DNA from: Fomitopsis serialis
Taxonomy: Eukaryota; Basidiomycota; Agaricomycetes; Polyporales; Fomitopsidaceae
Assembly: GCF_022376445.1 (NCBI RefSeq)
Contig: NW_025955168.1
Location: forward strand, 1-64,000
Direction of reading: 5' to 3'
DNA length: 64,000 nucleotides
Shown here: positions 14,691 to 25,100 of the stretch, piece after piece
Numbering within the stretch: position 1 is the first letter of the stretch
Layout: each line of letters opens with the position of its first letter
Made by a program: the position numbers and the translations under genes
The notes under the pieces: model-generated
The model's database searches: none
The model's input: the letters and a program-made list of their open reading frames with translations, nothing else
Told to the model about the DNA's origin: nothing

Positions 14691-16314
14691 ATGAGTGAGG
14701 CAGTTCGGAGGTCTCGCGCCAGGGAGTCTGCTACGGGGACCTTACCGCTGCCTCCGAGAAGGATAGACTCTATCTCAAGAATACCGCATTCGAATGGGTG
14801 AGTTCGAAACAGGGTTTGCGAGAACTGGGCTCAGTAAATGTGATACCTAATCTGGCGACTTTTCTGTAGCACCGCCGAGCGAGCATCCCTGAACCTGTGG
14901 ACAGCGGGTGCCAGTGACTCGAGAGCTTCGGATACAGAGCGTACGTGTCTCTCAAGTTACCTCAGCATGTATTCAGGCTTGACATTGCGCATTAGCGAAT
15001 CATGATTCACGTAGGCTGCCACAAGAAGTCTGGGCCATCATTCTCGACTACTTGTGGAACGAGCAGAAGGCACTCATTGCTTGCAGTCTGACGTGTCACG
15101 CGTGGGTTTCGATAACGCGTCGTCACCTCTGGAATACTGTCAAGTGCGTCTTGCCGTGGAAGATTCAATACCTCCGGGAGTCTCTCAAAAGCTTCCCCGA
15201 GCGAGGGACCTTGATCCGCTGCCTCGAAATCGAAGGGGACTTATTGACCCCCAGCTCGCTTGTATCGCTCCTATCAAATTTTATCAACCTCGAAACGTTG
15301 ACGATTGGGATGTTAAAATACATGCACCGAGCGGGGGTGCACATCTCGGAAGAATCGCTCAAAGCCATAACGCTCCCGCGACTGAGCACGCTATCACTCC
15401 TTTACTCCACCTGGGAGACCGTCACTCTGGGCCGCTTGCTTTGCGCGTTCCCCCGCCTTACTACATTGTATATGAAACGAATCGTTTTCTCCGACGAAGG
15501 CGAGCAGTGGGATTCCATCGACCCTTCTATCCGCGACGACCTTGTGGCCCGTCTCGCCGGTCTCCATCTGAAGACTCTGACTTGGTATTGCGGAGCAGTA
15601 TGGGAGGAACTCGACGGGTTGCTCATCAGCTCACCACTGTGTCGAGGTCTTCGCAAGCTCTCCCTCCCGGGCGCTTACGGTATCACAGTTGGCCATAAGG
15701 TCGCCACCGCGTTCCCGATCCTACGGACAGCTGGGCCATCGCTCGATGCCCTCACGCTGATGGTGTCTACCCGAGATGAGGATGAAGCGGGCCTAGACCT
15801 TCTGGACTTTTCGCTGAATACAAACCTTTCGACGTTCCACATCGGGATTTTGGCAGGTGGACATCGCAGTTATTGGGCGGACCGCCCGGCGTCCGTGCTT
15901 CGTCGACTGGTGGGCTCGCCAGCGATGTATTCCCTCAGACGCCTGGACCTCTACTTGCTCCTGTATGACTGCACACAGCCTCCTCCGGACAACTACATGA
16001 GGCCGAGCAACGCCCGTCTCGGCGACATAATCGTGTCTATGCTCCGGGACAATTCGCACTTGATCATCACTTTCCATGCGCGTGGTTCGGCGTATGCAGC
16101 TGGGGTTGCGCGGCGCGTGTTGGCGGAGTATGTCGTGCGTTGTGCACCCGAGTTCGTCGCCACCGATGCGCAGACACGTCTGCGGTTGATACACGACCTC
16201 GCTGTCTTTGGAAGTGAACATTCACCTTTGAATATGGGACATTGGGAACCAGGCTGGGAAGATACGGACATATCTGGAAGTGTCGCTCTTCTGGACGCAG
16301 AGGTCGGCGGATAA
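14691..16314 (+). CDS. F-box/leucine-rich repeat-like protein 1
   Basis: Probable substrate-recognition subunit of an SCF ubiquitin ligase, by family analogy. Three exons: 14691-14797, 14870-14944 and 15015-16314; phase closes and gives 493 residues. A short basic leader precedes the F-box-like motif LPQEVWAIILDYLWNEQ, then ALIACSLTCHAWVSITRRHLW. The rest is leucine-rich and repeat-like (LLDFSLNTNLSTFHIG, YSLRRLDLYLLLYDC). The second intron uses a GTGTCT donor; the same donor position and phase are needed in the neighbouring paralogue at 16870, which supports the model. The ligase target is unknown. Confidence 0.8.
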
Positions 16315-16869
16315 ATTACGGGATGTTCTTAGTATGTAAGTCAGTCGCAATATCCTTCCTTGTGTGCCGCTTCCTAAGCCGTACCATTCTCCATATAGTA
16401 TCCTCTGTACCGAGTACATGCATAACACAGTATCCTACTCCCAAATGAGCGTGCATTCTTTGTGCTACTGGTGTGTACCCACATATGCTTTTAGTATTTC
16501 GCGCGAGACGACCTGGAAAATGCGACTGGTTCTTCTGTGAAACGATGTACTTCCTATTCCATTTTCAAGTTGATTTGTCTCTTCCCGGAATTGCGTGCAC
16601 GCTGCACGCTACATGGGGGACACCTTCATTGTTCAAGGGGCCACCTCCTCCACCCGGCAGACGCCGGATCAATCGATCACGCGACACGAGTTGACTCTCG
16701 GAAGGTCCGAACATCAACCAACTTGCCTTCGGTTGAGCACCCCAATAGTACTCGGATACATAGCGTGACCCTGTAAGCCTACTATACCACTCGTCGTTCT
16801 CGACCCATTGACCAGGTGTCGATCTACTTAGTCTCGTATACAGAGGCTGTATGTCCCGGGGAGTCTGCT
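16315..16869. other. Intergenic, paralogue spacer
   Basis: 555 bp between two tandem F-box paralogues. It holds the 3' end of the first and presumably the promoter of the second. No other feature seen. Confidence 0.4.
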
Positions 16870-18471
16870 ATGGACGCATCATCGCCTCCGCCTCCGGCAG
16901 ACATCCTAAGTGTTTTGCCCGGAGCTCTGGCACAGCTGGAGATTGATACACAGTACATACAATTCGTCTCACATGTCCATGAAACGCTCTGACGAGTTTC
17001 TATGCAGGTTTGCAAAAGGATCTCTCCGTGCGGATCCACGTACACTAGGCGTCGCTGTCTCGAGGGCGCCCGAGTCTCACACAGAGCGTCAGTGTCCCTT
17101 TCATTGCGTGTGCATCGTCTACTCATCTGTCGATTCATTTCTTCAGCGACACATGAATCATAGAGACTGCCACAGGAGGTCTGGGACCACGTTCTTGACC
17201 ACCTCTGGGATGATCATAAAACACTCGTGGCCTGCAGCCTGACGTGTCTTGCATGGGTACCGACAACGCGCTGGCACTTATGGCACACGATTCAGTGCCC
17301 CTCCTCGCGTAAAGCGACAGCCCTACTGAACGTTCTCTCGAACTTTCCGGAGCGAGCGGCGTCGACTCGCTGTCTCTCAATCTACGCTACAGCCCAGCTG
17401 TCACTCGTGTCACTCTTCTCAACCTTTGTAAACCTCGTCACGTTGACCGTCACCGCATACCTGGGCACAGATGAGGAAGGCGGATCCGAGGAACCCTTTA
17501 GGGCGATGCAACTCCCGCATCTGACCAAGCTGTCGCTTCGCGACTCTGTTGTCCCGACGGCAGTCATAGGCCGCATACTCTCTGCACTCCCGCGCCTCTC
17601 TACGTTGCGCTTGGACGATACGGTACTCCCCGGCGGTCATACAGAGACCTGGAGTTCGACGGATACTGTCACTCGTATTGCCAAATTACAGCTGGAGACC
17701 TTGGTCTTGGGTGGTAGATCAGGATGGGGGGAACCCAACGAGCCCCTCATCAGCTCACCACTATGCCGAGGCCTTCGAACACTCGTTCTCAGGTATCTTC
17801 AACCTGATGGTCTTCACAGTGATAAAATGCTCGCTGCAACCCTCCCACTCCTCCGCACGGCGGGACCATCGCTCCAAGTGCTCACGCTGATGGTGACGAC
17901 CCCCGACACGCCCGAGCAGGCCTTCAACCTCTTGGACTTCTCGCTGAACACGAACCTTGCCGCTCTTCACACTGGCTTTGTGGCGAATTCAGGCGTATGG
18001 GCTCATCGACTGACTGCCGTGCTTCGCCAGCTTCGGCGCTCACCGGCGATATATTCCCTCAGACGCCTCGACGTCTATTTGCTCCTGCATGACTGTAGGG
18101 AGCCGCCGGCTCACGAGAACTACATGAAGCCGAAAAACAACAATCTCGGGAACATGATCGCTGTCACTCTCCGTCAGCACTGGCAGCTGGTTGTCACCTT
18201 CCATGCTCGCGGTTCCTCGTACGCGGCTGGCTATGCACGACGCGTGTTGGCGGAGTATGTCGAGCAATGTAAGCTGGAGGTCATGAACGCAGAGACGCGT
18301 AAGCGCCTGCGATTCGTGCATGACCTGGCAGAGGACTGCCCGCCTTGGCACAGGGAGGAATGGGCTACGGTACTGGACTGGGATGATGTGGGTATTTCCG
18401 GGAGCGTTATTCTTCTAGGTGCAGCGACTAGTGATGAAACGGGATGTCCGTCTCAACTTGCGAGTGAGTGA
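16870..18471 (+). CDS. F-box/leucine-rich repeat-like protein 2
   Basis: Tandem paralogue of the gene at 14691. Three exons: 16870-16952, 17008-17091 and 17166-18471; phase closes and gives 490 residues. It begins MDASSPPPPADILSVLPG; the F-box-like motif is LPQEVWDHVLDHLWDD, followed by KTLVACSLTCLAWVPTTRWHLW. The long C-terminal half mirrors the first gene block by block (LLISSPLCRGLR in both, YSLRRLDVYLLLHDC here). The intron pattern, including the GTGTCC donor in phase 2, matches the first gene, so the pair arose by tandem duplication after the introns were in place. The two proteins are clearly diverged, so the duplication is not recent. Confidence 0.8.
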
Positions 18472-18880
18472 CACTATCTATCGCTTGCCGTCTGTTTACC
18501 GGTACAGCGTCATCGGTTTGCAAGGAGACTAGATCGTGCAGGCAGTAAATGAGTGGTATACGTATATCCGAGATATATGTAGGTCATAATTGCAATACAA
18601 GGGCGATCCCGACAGTCTTCCTTACGCGAAACACTGTCATTATTATACAGAGGTACAGTATAGCCTCGATCCTGTGGTTGAGGGACGGTACATATCGATG
18701 ATGAGAAGACACCCCTATAAATACAGAGACGCGATAACCAAGAGCCCGTTTCAGAGGATACACGAGTCATGGGAGAAATACGTTGTTACATGACGAAAGC
18801 ACTTGTGGAGGGTCCATATGGATCGATGGGTGCGACCGCACAGGTGGAGTCCCGCGGGCGTTTGACGACGCGACGGGATT
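18472..18880. other. Intergenic, convergent 3' ends
   Basis: About 410 bp between the stop of the second F-box gene and the stop of the minus-strand gene ending at 18881. No gene or repeat recognised. Confidence 0.4.
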
Positions 18881-19363
18881 TCACTTTCTCTGATGCGTTG
18901 TATGAGCTTTATACTGCGCTGAGAATGCATGTCCACACTCACTTCCTCCGCCCTTCAGACGCCGTAGCTTGCGCTTCTCCGCGAGCACGTCATCGTTGTG
19001 CTCGTCGACCTCCGGCTGCCTCTCGTAGGGGACCGTGTGCCCGCACGTCGGGCATGTACAGCGCACGGGATACGACGCGCTCAGCTTCTGCTTCCAGTAT
19101 TCCTTCCTGAGCTTCGTGATCTCCTTCGTGTACATGTGTGTACGAAGGCTGGCGTCGGGAGTGGCACGACGCGCTCGTAGGACGGGTTCTTTGTCCAGTG
19201 CGTGTTCGAAAGCGGCAACTGCCTCGTGGGGGACGATGACCTCTTTCTGCCCCGGTGCTATGTAGCCGATGATTCTGAGGTAGTCGACGAGAACGCTCGG
19301 CACGGTGACCTCTTCGCGCTTACGCAAGACTGAGGAGATGGCGAGCTCGATGTTGGTGAGCAT
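18881..19363 (-). CDS. Small protein with a CxxC pair, unrecognised
   Basis: The frame gives about 160 residues from the Met at 19363, beginning MLTNIELAISSVLRKREEV. The frame stays open upstream to 19531, but a TATATA-like motif near 19485 lies about 120 bp upstream of this ATG and favours the shorter start. The product is mostly helical and charged, with a single short metal-binding-like motif CTCPTCGHTVP and a basic stretch AEKRKLRRLKGG near the end. One CxxC is not enough for a classical zinc finger. A GTGAGTGTGG at the 3' end could be a splice donor, so the C-terminus is uncertain. Function unknown. Confidence 0.5.
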   Translation of the reverse strand: MLTNIELAISSVLRKREEVTVPSVLVDYLRIIGYIAPGQKEVIVPHEAVAAFEHALDKEPVLRARRATPDASLRTHMYTKEITKLRKEYWKQKLSASYPVRCTCPTCGHTVPYERQPEVDEHNDDVLAEKRKLRRLKGGGSECGHAFSAQYKAHTTHQRK

Positions 19364-19531
19364 GATGAATCGACCAGAGGCTGACAGCGAACGATGATGC
19401 AGACGAAAAGGACAAGTGGATCCTGGAGGATGTGTGCGGAATGATGAGACGCGGTTAAGTAGTGGCTTTGAGAGAAGGTGTCGCAATATATACGCAGAGT
19501 CGATTGTGCCACTCAGAGATGCACGCGGCAC

Positions 19532-20180
19532 AGGTGCGGTACACTGGATTGTATTCTGGGGAGTGGCTGGATCTTCCGCCCCGCACTGAAGAGCGACTGT
19601 ATGTAGACAGAGTTCCGAAGCAGGACGACAATCCAGTAACTTATCAACGACTGTGCTGGTGGCCTGTCAGTAGGAGTTCGACGACAAAGACGAGGACCAC
19701 AATGGTCAGCGTCGCGGTCTCGTGCCCGCGTGTCGCGAGAGTGGCGATGTCACAAGTCAGGTGCCTTCGGACCGCGACATGTCACGCTTATCCGTCACTC
19801 CTACGCGCGTGCTGCCCTGAGACGCGTTTCTGCATACGCTGTATGCGGGTCGTACATACTGGTGGGACTTGCTGACCTATCGCGCGTGTGCACATGAAGT
19901 GGGCGTGCGCACGGATTCAGAGATGCGGTCAGGTCAACTCGAAACACAAAGCATCCGCGGCCTACATCAGACATTCACGGTCAGTGAGAAAGTACTCTGG
20001 TCGATACTATCTGGACGACTCACGTCAATGATATGCGGTCCGTGTCCAAACAGGATGCCCGTGCTCCGAGACACTGATAGAAGGTAGACGACGAGGAGAA
20101 AGAGCGACGAAGTATGATGACTATGATCTGCGTTGTTCCTTTCGGTGAGTGGTAGTCGTGTTACGAACGTTGTCTCCGCG
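19532..20180. other. Intergenic
   Basis: About 650 bp between the small gene (transcribed leftward from 19363) and the 3' end of the minus-strand F-box gene. I see no gene, RNA or repeat here. Confidence 0.4.
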
Positions 20181-21440
20181 TCACACCGCAAACAGGGGAA
20201 TGCTGCCCGCAGTGTCCAATTCCTGCCATCCAGGCTCCCAGACGTACGTCGCCGGGTCCGCCACGAACTCATGGGAGAATCGCAGCCGTTCCGCTTCAGC
20301 TTCGAGCCACGGGGAGGACGTACGCAGACGTTTGGTGATGGAGCCTCTCGCAGGCTCAGCATCCTGTACATGGCCGCGAACGTGGAACGTCACGACGAGA
20401 TCGCGATGATCCCGCAGAAGACGAGTGATTTCGTGGTCGAGCTGCTCTTGGTGCGGGCGGCGGGGACGCTGGAGAAGGTGCTCGTGCGGTCGCAAGAGCG
20501 TGTAGATGTCGACTCGCCTGAGAGCGTCGAGTGTTGGCGGTAGGCGGGCGAGAACGGCGGCAGGGCCGTCTGTCCAGTCGCGAGTGTTCGCTCCGTTGAG
20601 CGCGATGTGCAGGGATGTGAGACTGCGGTTGTCAGAGAGGTCCAATCTTCCGATTCCTGCTCGAAAGGCCGTGGACTGGTGACGCAGTACGTTCGGTAGC
20701 AACAGAGAGAGCGTCCTCAGGTATGTACTTGCACTACGCAGCATGCGCGAAGACTCCTCGAAATCGCACGCTGATGTTGCCCTGTACTGCCCATGACCAG
20801 TGTAGGGGATGCATACAAGAGTGGCCTCCTGGAGTGTACTGCATAACGGTGATAGGAGAAGTCGTAGGGGACCCTGCTTGGCAAAATATAGGATCCACCA
20901 CACATGCTCGAGTCGGCAAGGCGCATCGGTCGATGAATGGCTACCGAGGTACATTATTGACGTCCCTTCTGGCAAGATAAGCGATTTTGTACTGGGCATG
21001 ATGTGAAGTAACCAGCCCAGCATCACCGTCGATATATCGCACTCTTGTAGGGACAGAGCCACAATTGATGCCAGAGGTCTCGTCCAGTTTCGTATCACAG
21101 GTTCCTGGTCGAGGCGATATGCTTTGGAGTGCAGCCGGTGTAGAGTGAGGGTTCTGAGGTTAGGAAATAAGGCGAGCCGGTGCAGGTTTCGGAATATCAA
21201 GTGGACATCCAACTCCACGACCATAGCGGCCAGATCGGGGTATTGTCTTATGAGTACCTGCAAGCGTGGTAAATGTGCCGGCGTAGTACACTGAACCCTG
21301 TGCCAAAGATGGGTACGTGCTGTGGGCAGCCAGACCCGACAAGTCAGGCTGCATGTAGCAAGCGCGTCTCGGTCTTTCCGAAGGAGGTCGATTACGTGGT
21401 CCCACAGCTCTTGGGGCAGGATTGACAGAGCTGATGTCAT
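20181..21440 (-). CDS. F-box/leucine-rich repeat-like protein 3
   Basis: Single-exon, 419 residues. The F-box-like motif is at the very N-terminus: LPQELWDHVIDLLRKD, then RDALATCSLTCRVWLPTARTHLW. The remainder shares the layout of the two plus-strand paralogues: LALFPNLRTLTLHRL, TYLRTLSLLLPNVLRH, LDLSDNRSLTSLHIAL and a C-terminal WEPGWQELDTAGSIPLF that matches WEPGWEDTDISGSVALL of the gene at 14691. It lacks the N-terminal leader and both introns of those genes, so it is an older or differently derived member. An SCF adaptor role is inferred from the family only. Confidence 0.8.
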   Translation of the reverse strand: MTSALSILPQELWDHVIDLLRKDRDALATCSLTCRVWLPTARTHLWHRVQCTTPAHLPRLQVLIRQYPDLAAMVVELDVHLIFRNLHRLALFPNLRTLTLHRLHSKAYRLDQEPVIRNWTRPLASIVALSLQECDISTVMLGWLLHIMPSTKSLILPEGTSIMYLGSHSSTDAPCRLEHVWWILYFAKQGPLRLLLSPLCSTLQEATLVCIPYTGHGQYRATSACDFEESSRMLRSASTYLRTLSLLLPNVLRHQSTAFRAGIGRLDLSDNRSLTSLHIALNGANTRDWTDGPAAVLARLPPTLDALRRVDIYTLLRPHEHLLQRPRRPHQEQLDHEITRLLRDHRDLVVTFHVRGHVQDAEPARGSITKRLRTSSPWLEAEAERLRFSHEFVADPATYVWEPGWQELDTAGSIPLFAV

Positions 21441-21781
21441 GCAGATTCGGTAGGAGGGGTCTTTTAAGACGCAGGGCCTTGTACTAGTAGTTAAAGATGC
21501 TTGGCAAACGCAATCCTCTGCGATGTGGGCCCAACGCCTTGACCGGTGACCGCGACGCGCGTCTGACAGAGGTCAGTACGTAGAACTACTCAGGATAGAA
21601 TCAGTTAAAACTCACCTATACAGTTGCGAGAGATCGACACTGGGCCACGGACGGTCTGAGCGAAGTCCTGAGCCACGCAGTACTGGTATATGGCAGTGGA
21701 CAGATGGGTGCTTTCCAGAGGAGGAGGAGGAGGCGCGGCGTCTCACAGCACGTGCATCGCAGTTACAGTAATTAAGGAAAT
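21441..21781. other. Intergenic
   Basis: Promoter side of the third F-box gene. A short purine run, ggaggaggaggagg, lies near 21720. Nothing else recognised. Confidence 0.4.
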
Positions 21782-21896
21782 ATGACCGTTCTACATACTT
21801 AGTCTCCCCTAGGCAGACCCTAAAGAAGACCTCTTTGAGTGGGGGAGAGGACGGTCTTCTATGGCGTTCTACTGCCTTGAAGTATTTTACTACTAC
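21782..21896 (+). repeat. 115-bp direct repeat, copy 1
   Basis: This 115-bp block recurs without a visible difference at 24141-24255, in the same orientation. It starts atgaccgttctacatac and ends gaagtattttactactac. Inside it has two nested inverted pairs, gaccgt/acggtc and tctcccc/ggggaga, around a loop of about 32 nt, so the first 75 bp can fold into one hairpin. A diverged third copy of the hairpin core is at 49423-49475. Confidence 0.9.
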
Positions 21897-22299
21897 GTGC
21901 TATGCGCGAAGAGGTACGAAGGCCACTCCAAATCAACCGCCTCCCTCGGCCACGCGGGGAGTCAGCTTCACAGCTATGGCAACAGTTGTATGTCAGTACT
22001 ACTGCTGTGCGCGAAGATGTATACGCTGTACGCAAAGGCCACTCAGCCGCCTCCCTTCGGGAGTCGGCTTCATGGCCTCATTGAGCAATTTTCAACCGCA
22101 TCCGTGACCCGCGACCTGCATACCCATACCCTGCCCGGGTTCACCGCCGGTGTCGACGGTGGACCGCTGGTTGACTTACCTCGGCGGTATCTGCGCGGGT
22201 TTGGGCTTGTTGCCTGCACCCGCCGTCCTCCCCGTCCTCCGTCTTCGCTCCTCATGCGCCATCCTCACCTGCTCCCGCCTGTTCGCCACTGTGTCCGTA

Positions 22300-23530
22300 C
22301 CCACGGCGCCCTCGTCGGCTGCGTTGGCATGCGGGGCACTGGCCCTGTGCGCTCGCAGTCGGCGTATTGCGCATGCCCCGGCCTTGCCCTTCACTCACGC
22401 GCGCGCGGTCCCTTCGTCGGCCGGGCTTGCCTGCTCGTCATTCGCCCTACGAGCTCGCGGTCGCCATGCGTGTGTCGTCGTCCGGTCGTGTGCCCGCTTG
22501 CCCGACCGATTGTGTGACCACTCGCCCGCCCACTCGTCTGCCTGCGTGCGCGTTCATCGGCCGTGTCTGCGTACTGGGCATTCGCCCTCCACGCTCGCGG
22601 TCGGTGTGTTGCGCGTGCGCCGGCCTACCCAACAACGTCGCCGTTGCTGGTCTTTTGCTCAGCGCGTGGGGTCTGCCCACCATCTGCTCGCTCGTGTCCA
22701 CACCCACTCGGTTCCGCACTCACCCTCCACCCATCCTCCTCCTGCTCGCCGCTATGCTCGCACCTGTGGCCCGCTCATCGGCCGCGCATGCACAGGGGAC
22801 CTCTGCCCTGCGTGCTAGTGGTCGGTGGTGTTGCCGTGCGCCCACCGTCTACTTGCCCTTACGCGTTCTTCGCTCACACGCGGGTGGTCCGTTCATCGGT
22901 CGTGTTTGCGTGACGTGCATTCGCCCGGTGCGCTCTGACGTGCGCGCCGTCACCTGCCTTGCTTCACGTCGCCGCGCCCTGTGACTGCAGTCAGCGCGCT
23001 CGCTCGCGTGCGTCTGCACTCACCTTTCCCCGATGCCCTTTAGCTCTCGCGCACGCCATCCGTTCGTCGGCTGTGTCTGCACGCAGGGCATTAGCCCTGC
23101 ATGCTCGTGGTCGTTGTGCGTCTTGTGCCCGTGCTGTTCAAGTTTGGGTTGCTGCACGTCACGCCCGCCAGCCCCTCGCCCTCGCCCTCGCCCTCGCCCT
23201 CGCTGTGCATGTCGTGGCCCACTTGTCTGCCCGCTCGCCTGCGTACGTGTTCGTCTTCGTCGGCCGCATCTGCGTGCACTGGGTGTTCGCCCACCGCGCT
23301 CATGGGCGGCGGTGGACGTGTGCGCTGTCGCCTGCCGCCCGCCCGCTCTCCCGCCCGCCCGCTCACTCTCCCGCCCATCCACTTGCTTGCACATCCGATT
23401 GCCCGTCCACGTGTGCCCACCTGCGCACCAGCTCGCCCGCCTGTCCACTGGCTCCACGCGCATTCGTCGGCCGTGTCTGTGTGCTGGGCATTCGCCCGGC
23501 GCGCTCGCGCTCGGCGTGCGCATCGCGTTT
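22300..23530 (+). repeat. Degenerate GC-rich minisatellite
   Basis: At least eight diverged copies of a roughly 60-bp core, starting ttcgtcggccgtgtctgcg and followed by a conserved gggcattcgccc, begin near 22311, 22413, 22553, 22773, 22891, 23062, 23254 and 23463. Spacing varies from 102 to 220 bp because the C-rich linkers between cores differ in length; one linker, near 23170-23205, is a run of ccctcg repeats. Long overlapping open frames here (up to 250 codons) result from composition and have no recognisable protein features. Confidence 0.7.
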
Positions 23531-24140
23531 CATGTCACCACAGCAACTGCACCCTGGGGCAGGTCAACTCCGGTGCTTCAGACCACTGGGAAGAAAGACG
23601 TACATTCTGGCCACTTCCCATCAATCTGTATGCGGGAGCCTGAATCTCGGACAACCTAGCCTGCTTGTGTGTCCTGTCATCCGGTTGCTCAAGCGCTCAC
23701 TAAGAGGATAGTACAGTGTGAGAATATGACTGGCATACCCTTGGCCTTCAATACTTCAATCCCTAGTCGGGCTCATCATCTCCTGCGCTTGACGATCCTC
23801 ACGCCGACGCGCACTCCATGGAGTATTGACAGGCGGTGGTATAGCTGCCATTTGTGCCGAGTTATTGTGGCGAAGGCGGGCAAAGGACGGCAGTGTAGTG
23901 GCATAAGTAAATTCAAGCCATCTGCATGGATATGGAAAAAGTGTCCGCTGTGCAGAACGTGTGGAGCGAGGGCCTCCGAGCTTGCAGAGGAGGAACGCGC
24001 ACTGGCAGTGGCTGAGGGCGCCGCGTCAGACTCAAGAGGTCGGGCAGCGCTCGGTGTTCGTCTCTCAGCCAATGAGATGTCATCTTTGTCTCATCCAATT
24101 GTCTGCCGTGTGAAAATTATCGACGCCTCTTGTAGAGTAG

Positions 24141-24255
24141 ATGACCGTTCTACATACTTAGTCTCCCCTAGGCAGACCCTAAAGAAGACCTCTTTGAGTG
24201 GGGGAGAGGACGGTCTTCTATGGCGTTCTACTGCCTTGAAGTATTTTACTACTAC
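24141..24255 (+). repeat. 115-bp direct repeat, copy 2
   Basis: No difference from 21782-21896 is visible base by base. The identity, against the strong decay of the minisatellite between the copies, points to recent origin or gene conversion. Confidence 0.9.
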
Positions 24256-25100
24256 ACTCAGTGTTTTTATAAGAGGCTTCCCTACTAGTACGACAGTCAA
24301 GCCGCGCCGCGTATCGAGGAGGACTCGGAGGTCATCCCATACTGTACTAGCTTGGGATCTCTGGTTGGCATGGAACCGGGACAGTCAAACTACCATGTCG
24401 CCGTACGTCGCCATTCTGGCCGCGCGGCCTGGGCTACAGTTGACCGGTGACTCGGACTGTAACATTCTATAAGCTTCTGTACGTGAAGATATCCTCACGA
24501 TAGATGCAGTCAGTCAAACAGTGCTGGGCGACACTTCGAGGCTGTTCGATCCGACGAACAAGGTGATCTGATTCTGAGGACGCACATCCGGCGCATGCCA
24601 TGTTCTCTAAGGCAACTACTCATCCTACTCGCCGGCGTGTTCTCGACATTCTCTTGGTGTGGCGCAACGTTTGACATGACAGTGTAGATAGGTATGTGCA
24701 ACCTTTGGCCGTGCACCAGCCGCGTGTGCAATGGCATCCTTGACATATTGATGACCTCTGCATATAGGCTGCGTAATGAAGCACGTCCGAATGAAATGAA
24801 CAGCTTCTGTACATGTTGGCATCTCGAAACCTTGTCGCTTTCGAATCCTCGGATCCCACATGCAGTTCCTCCGAGTCGCTGAGCTCTGTTCAAAATTCGG
24901 AAGCATCCCAATATGCTTCTGCACCGCGTGGACGTCATGACGATGTCAGGCACAATACTTAAATGGGTCCCGAACATCGAAGTACATTGCCTCTGTCCCA
25001 GGATGACATATATGAACGATGAACGCCGTGCGTGCTGTGTGAGCACTGCAAACATACTCCGCGCGCCCCTTACATCCCTCCACCGTGACCTCACGGATTC
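24256..25100. other. No recognisable gene
   Basis: Only short open frames without recognisable motifs. The right end holds the leader of the DUF6533-like gene relic. Confidence 0.4.

Larger units (their letters stand above)
21782..24255. mobile_element. GC-rich segment bounded by 115-bp direct repeats
   Basis: A 2.47-kb segment flanked by identical 115-bp direct repeats. The interior is C-rich on the plus strand and carries a degenerate minisatellite but no protein I recognise. The arrangement resembles a small non-autonomous LTR-type element, or a segment duplicated at its ends. No TG...CA ends, primer-binding site or target-site duplication could be identified, so the class is open. Confidence 0.4.

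Noticed and set aside
21861..23711. Open frames up to 250 codons in the C-rich region
   Set aside because: Several overlap in different frames on both strands, are rich in Ala, Arg, Pro and Ser, and follow the minisatellite; low stop frequency in C-rich DNA explains them.
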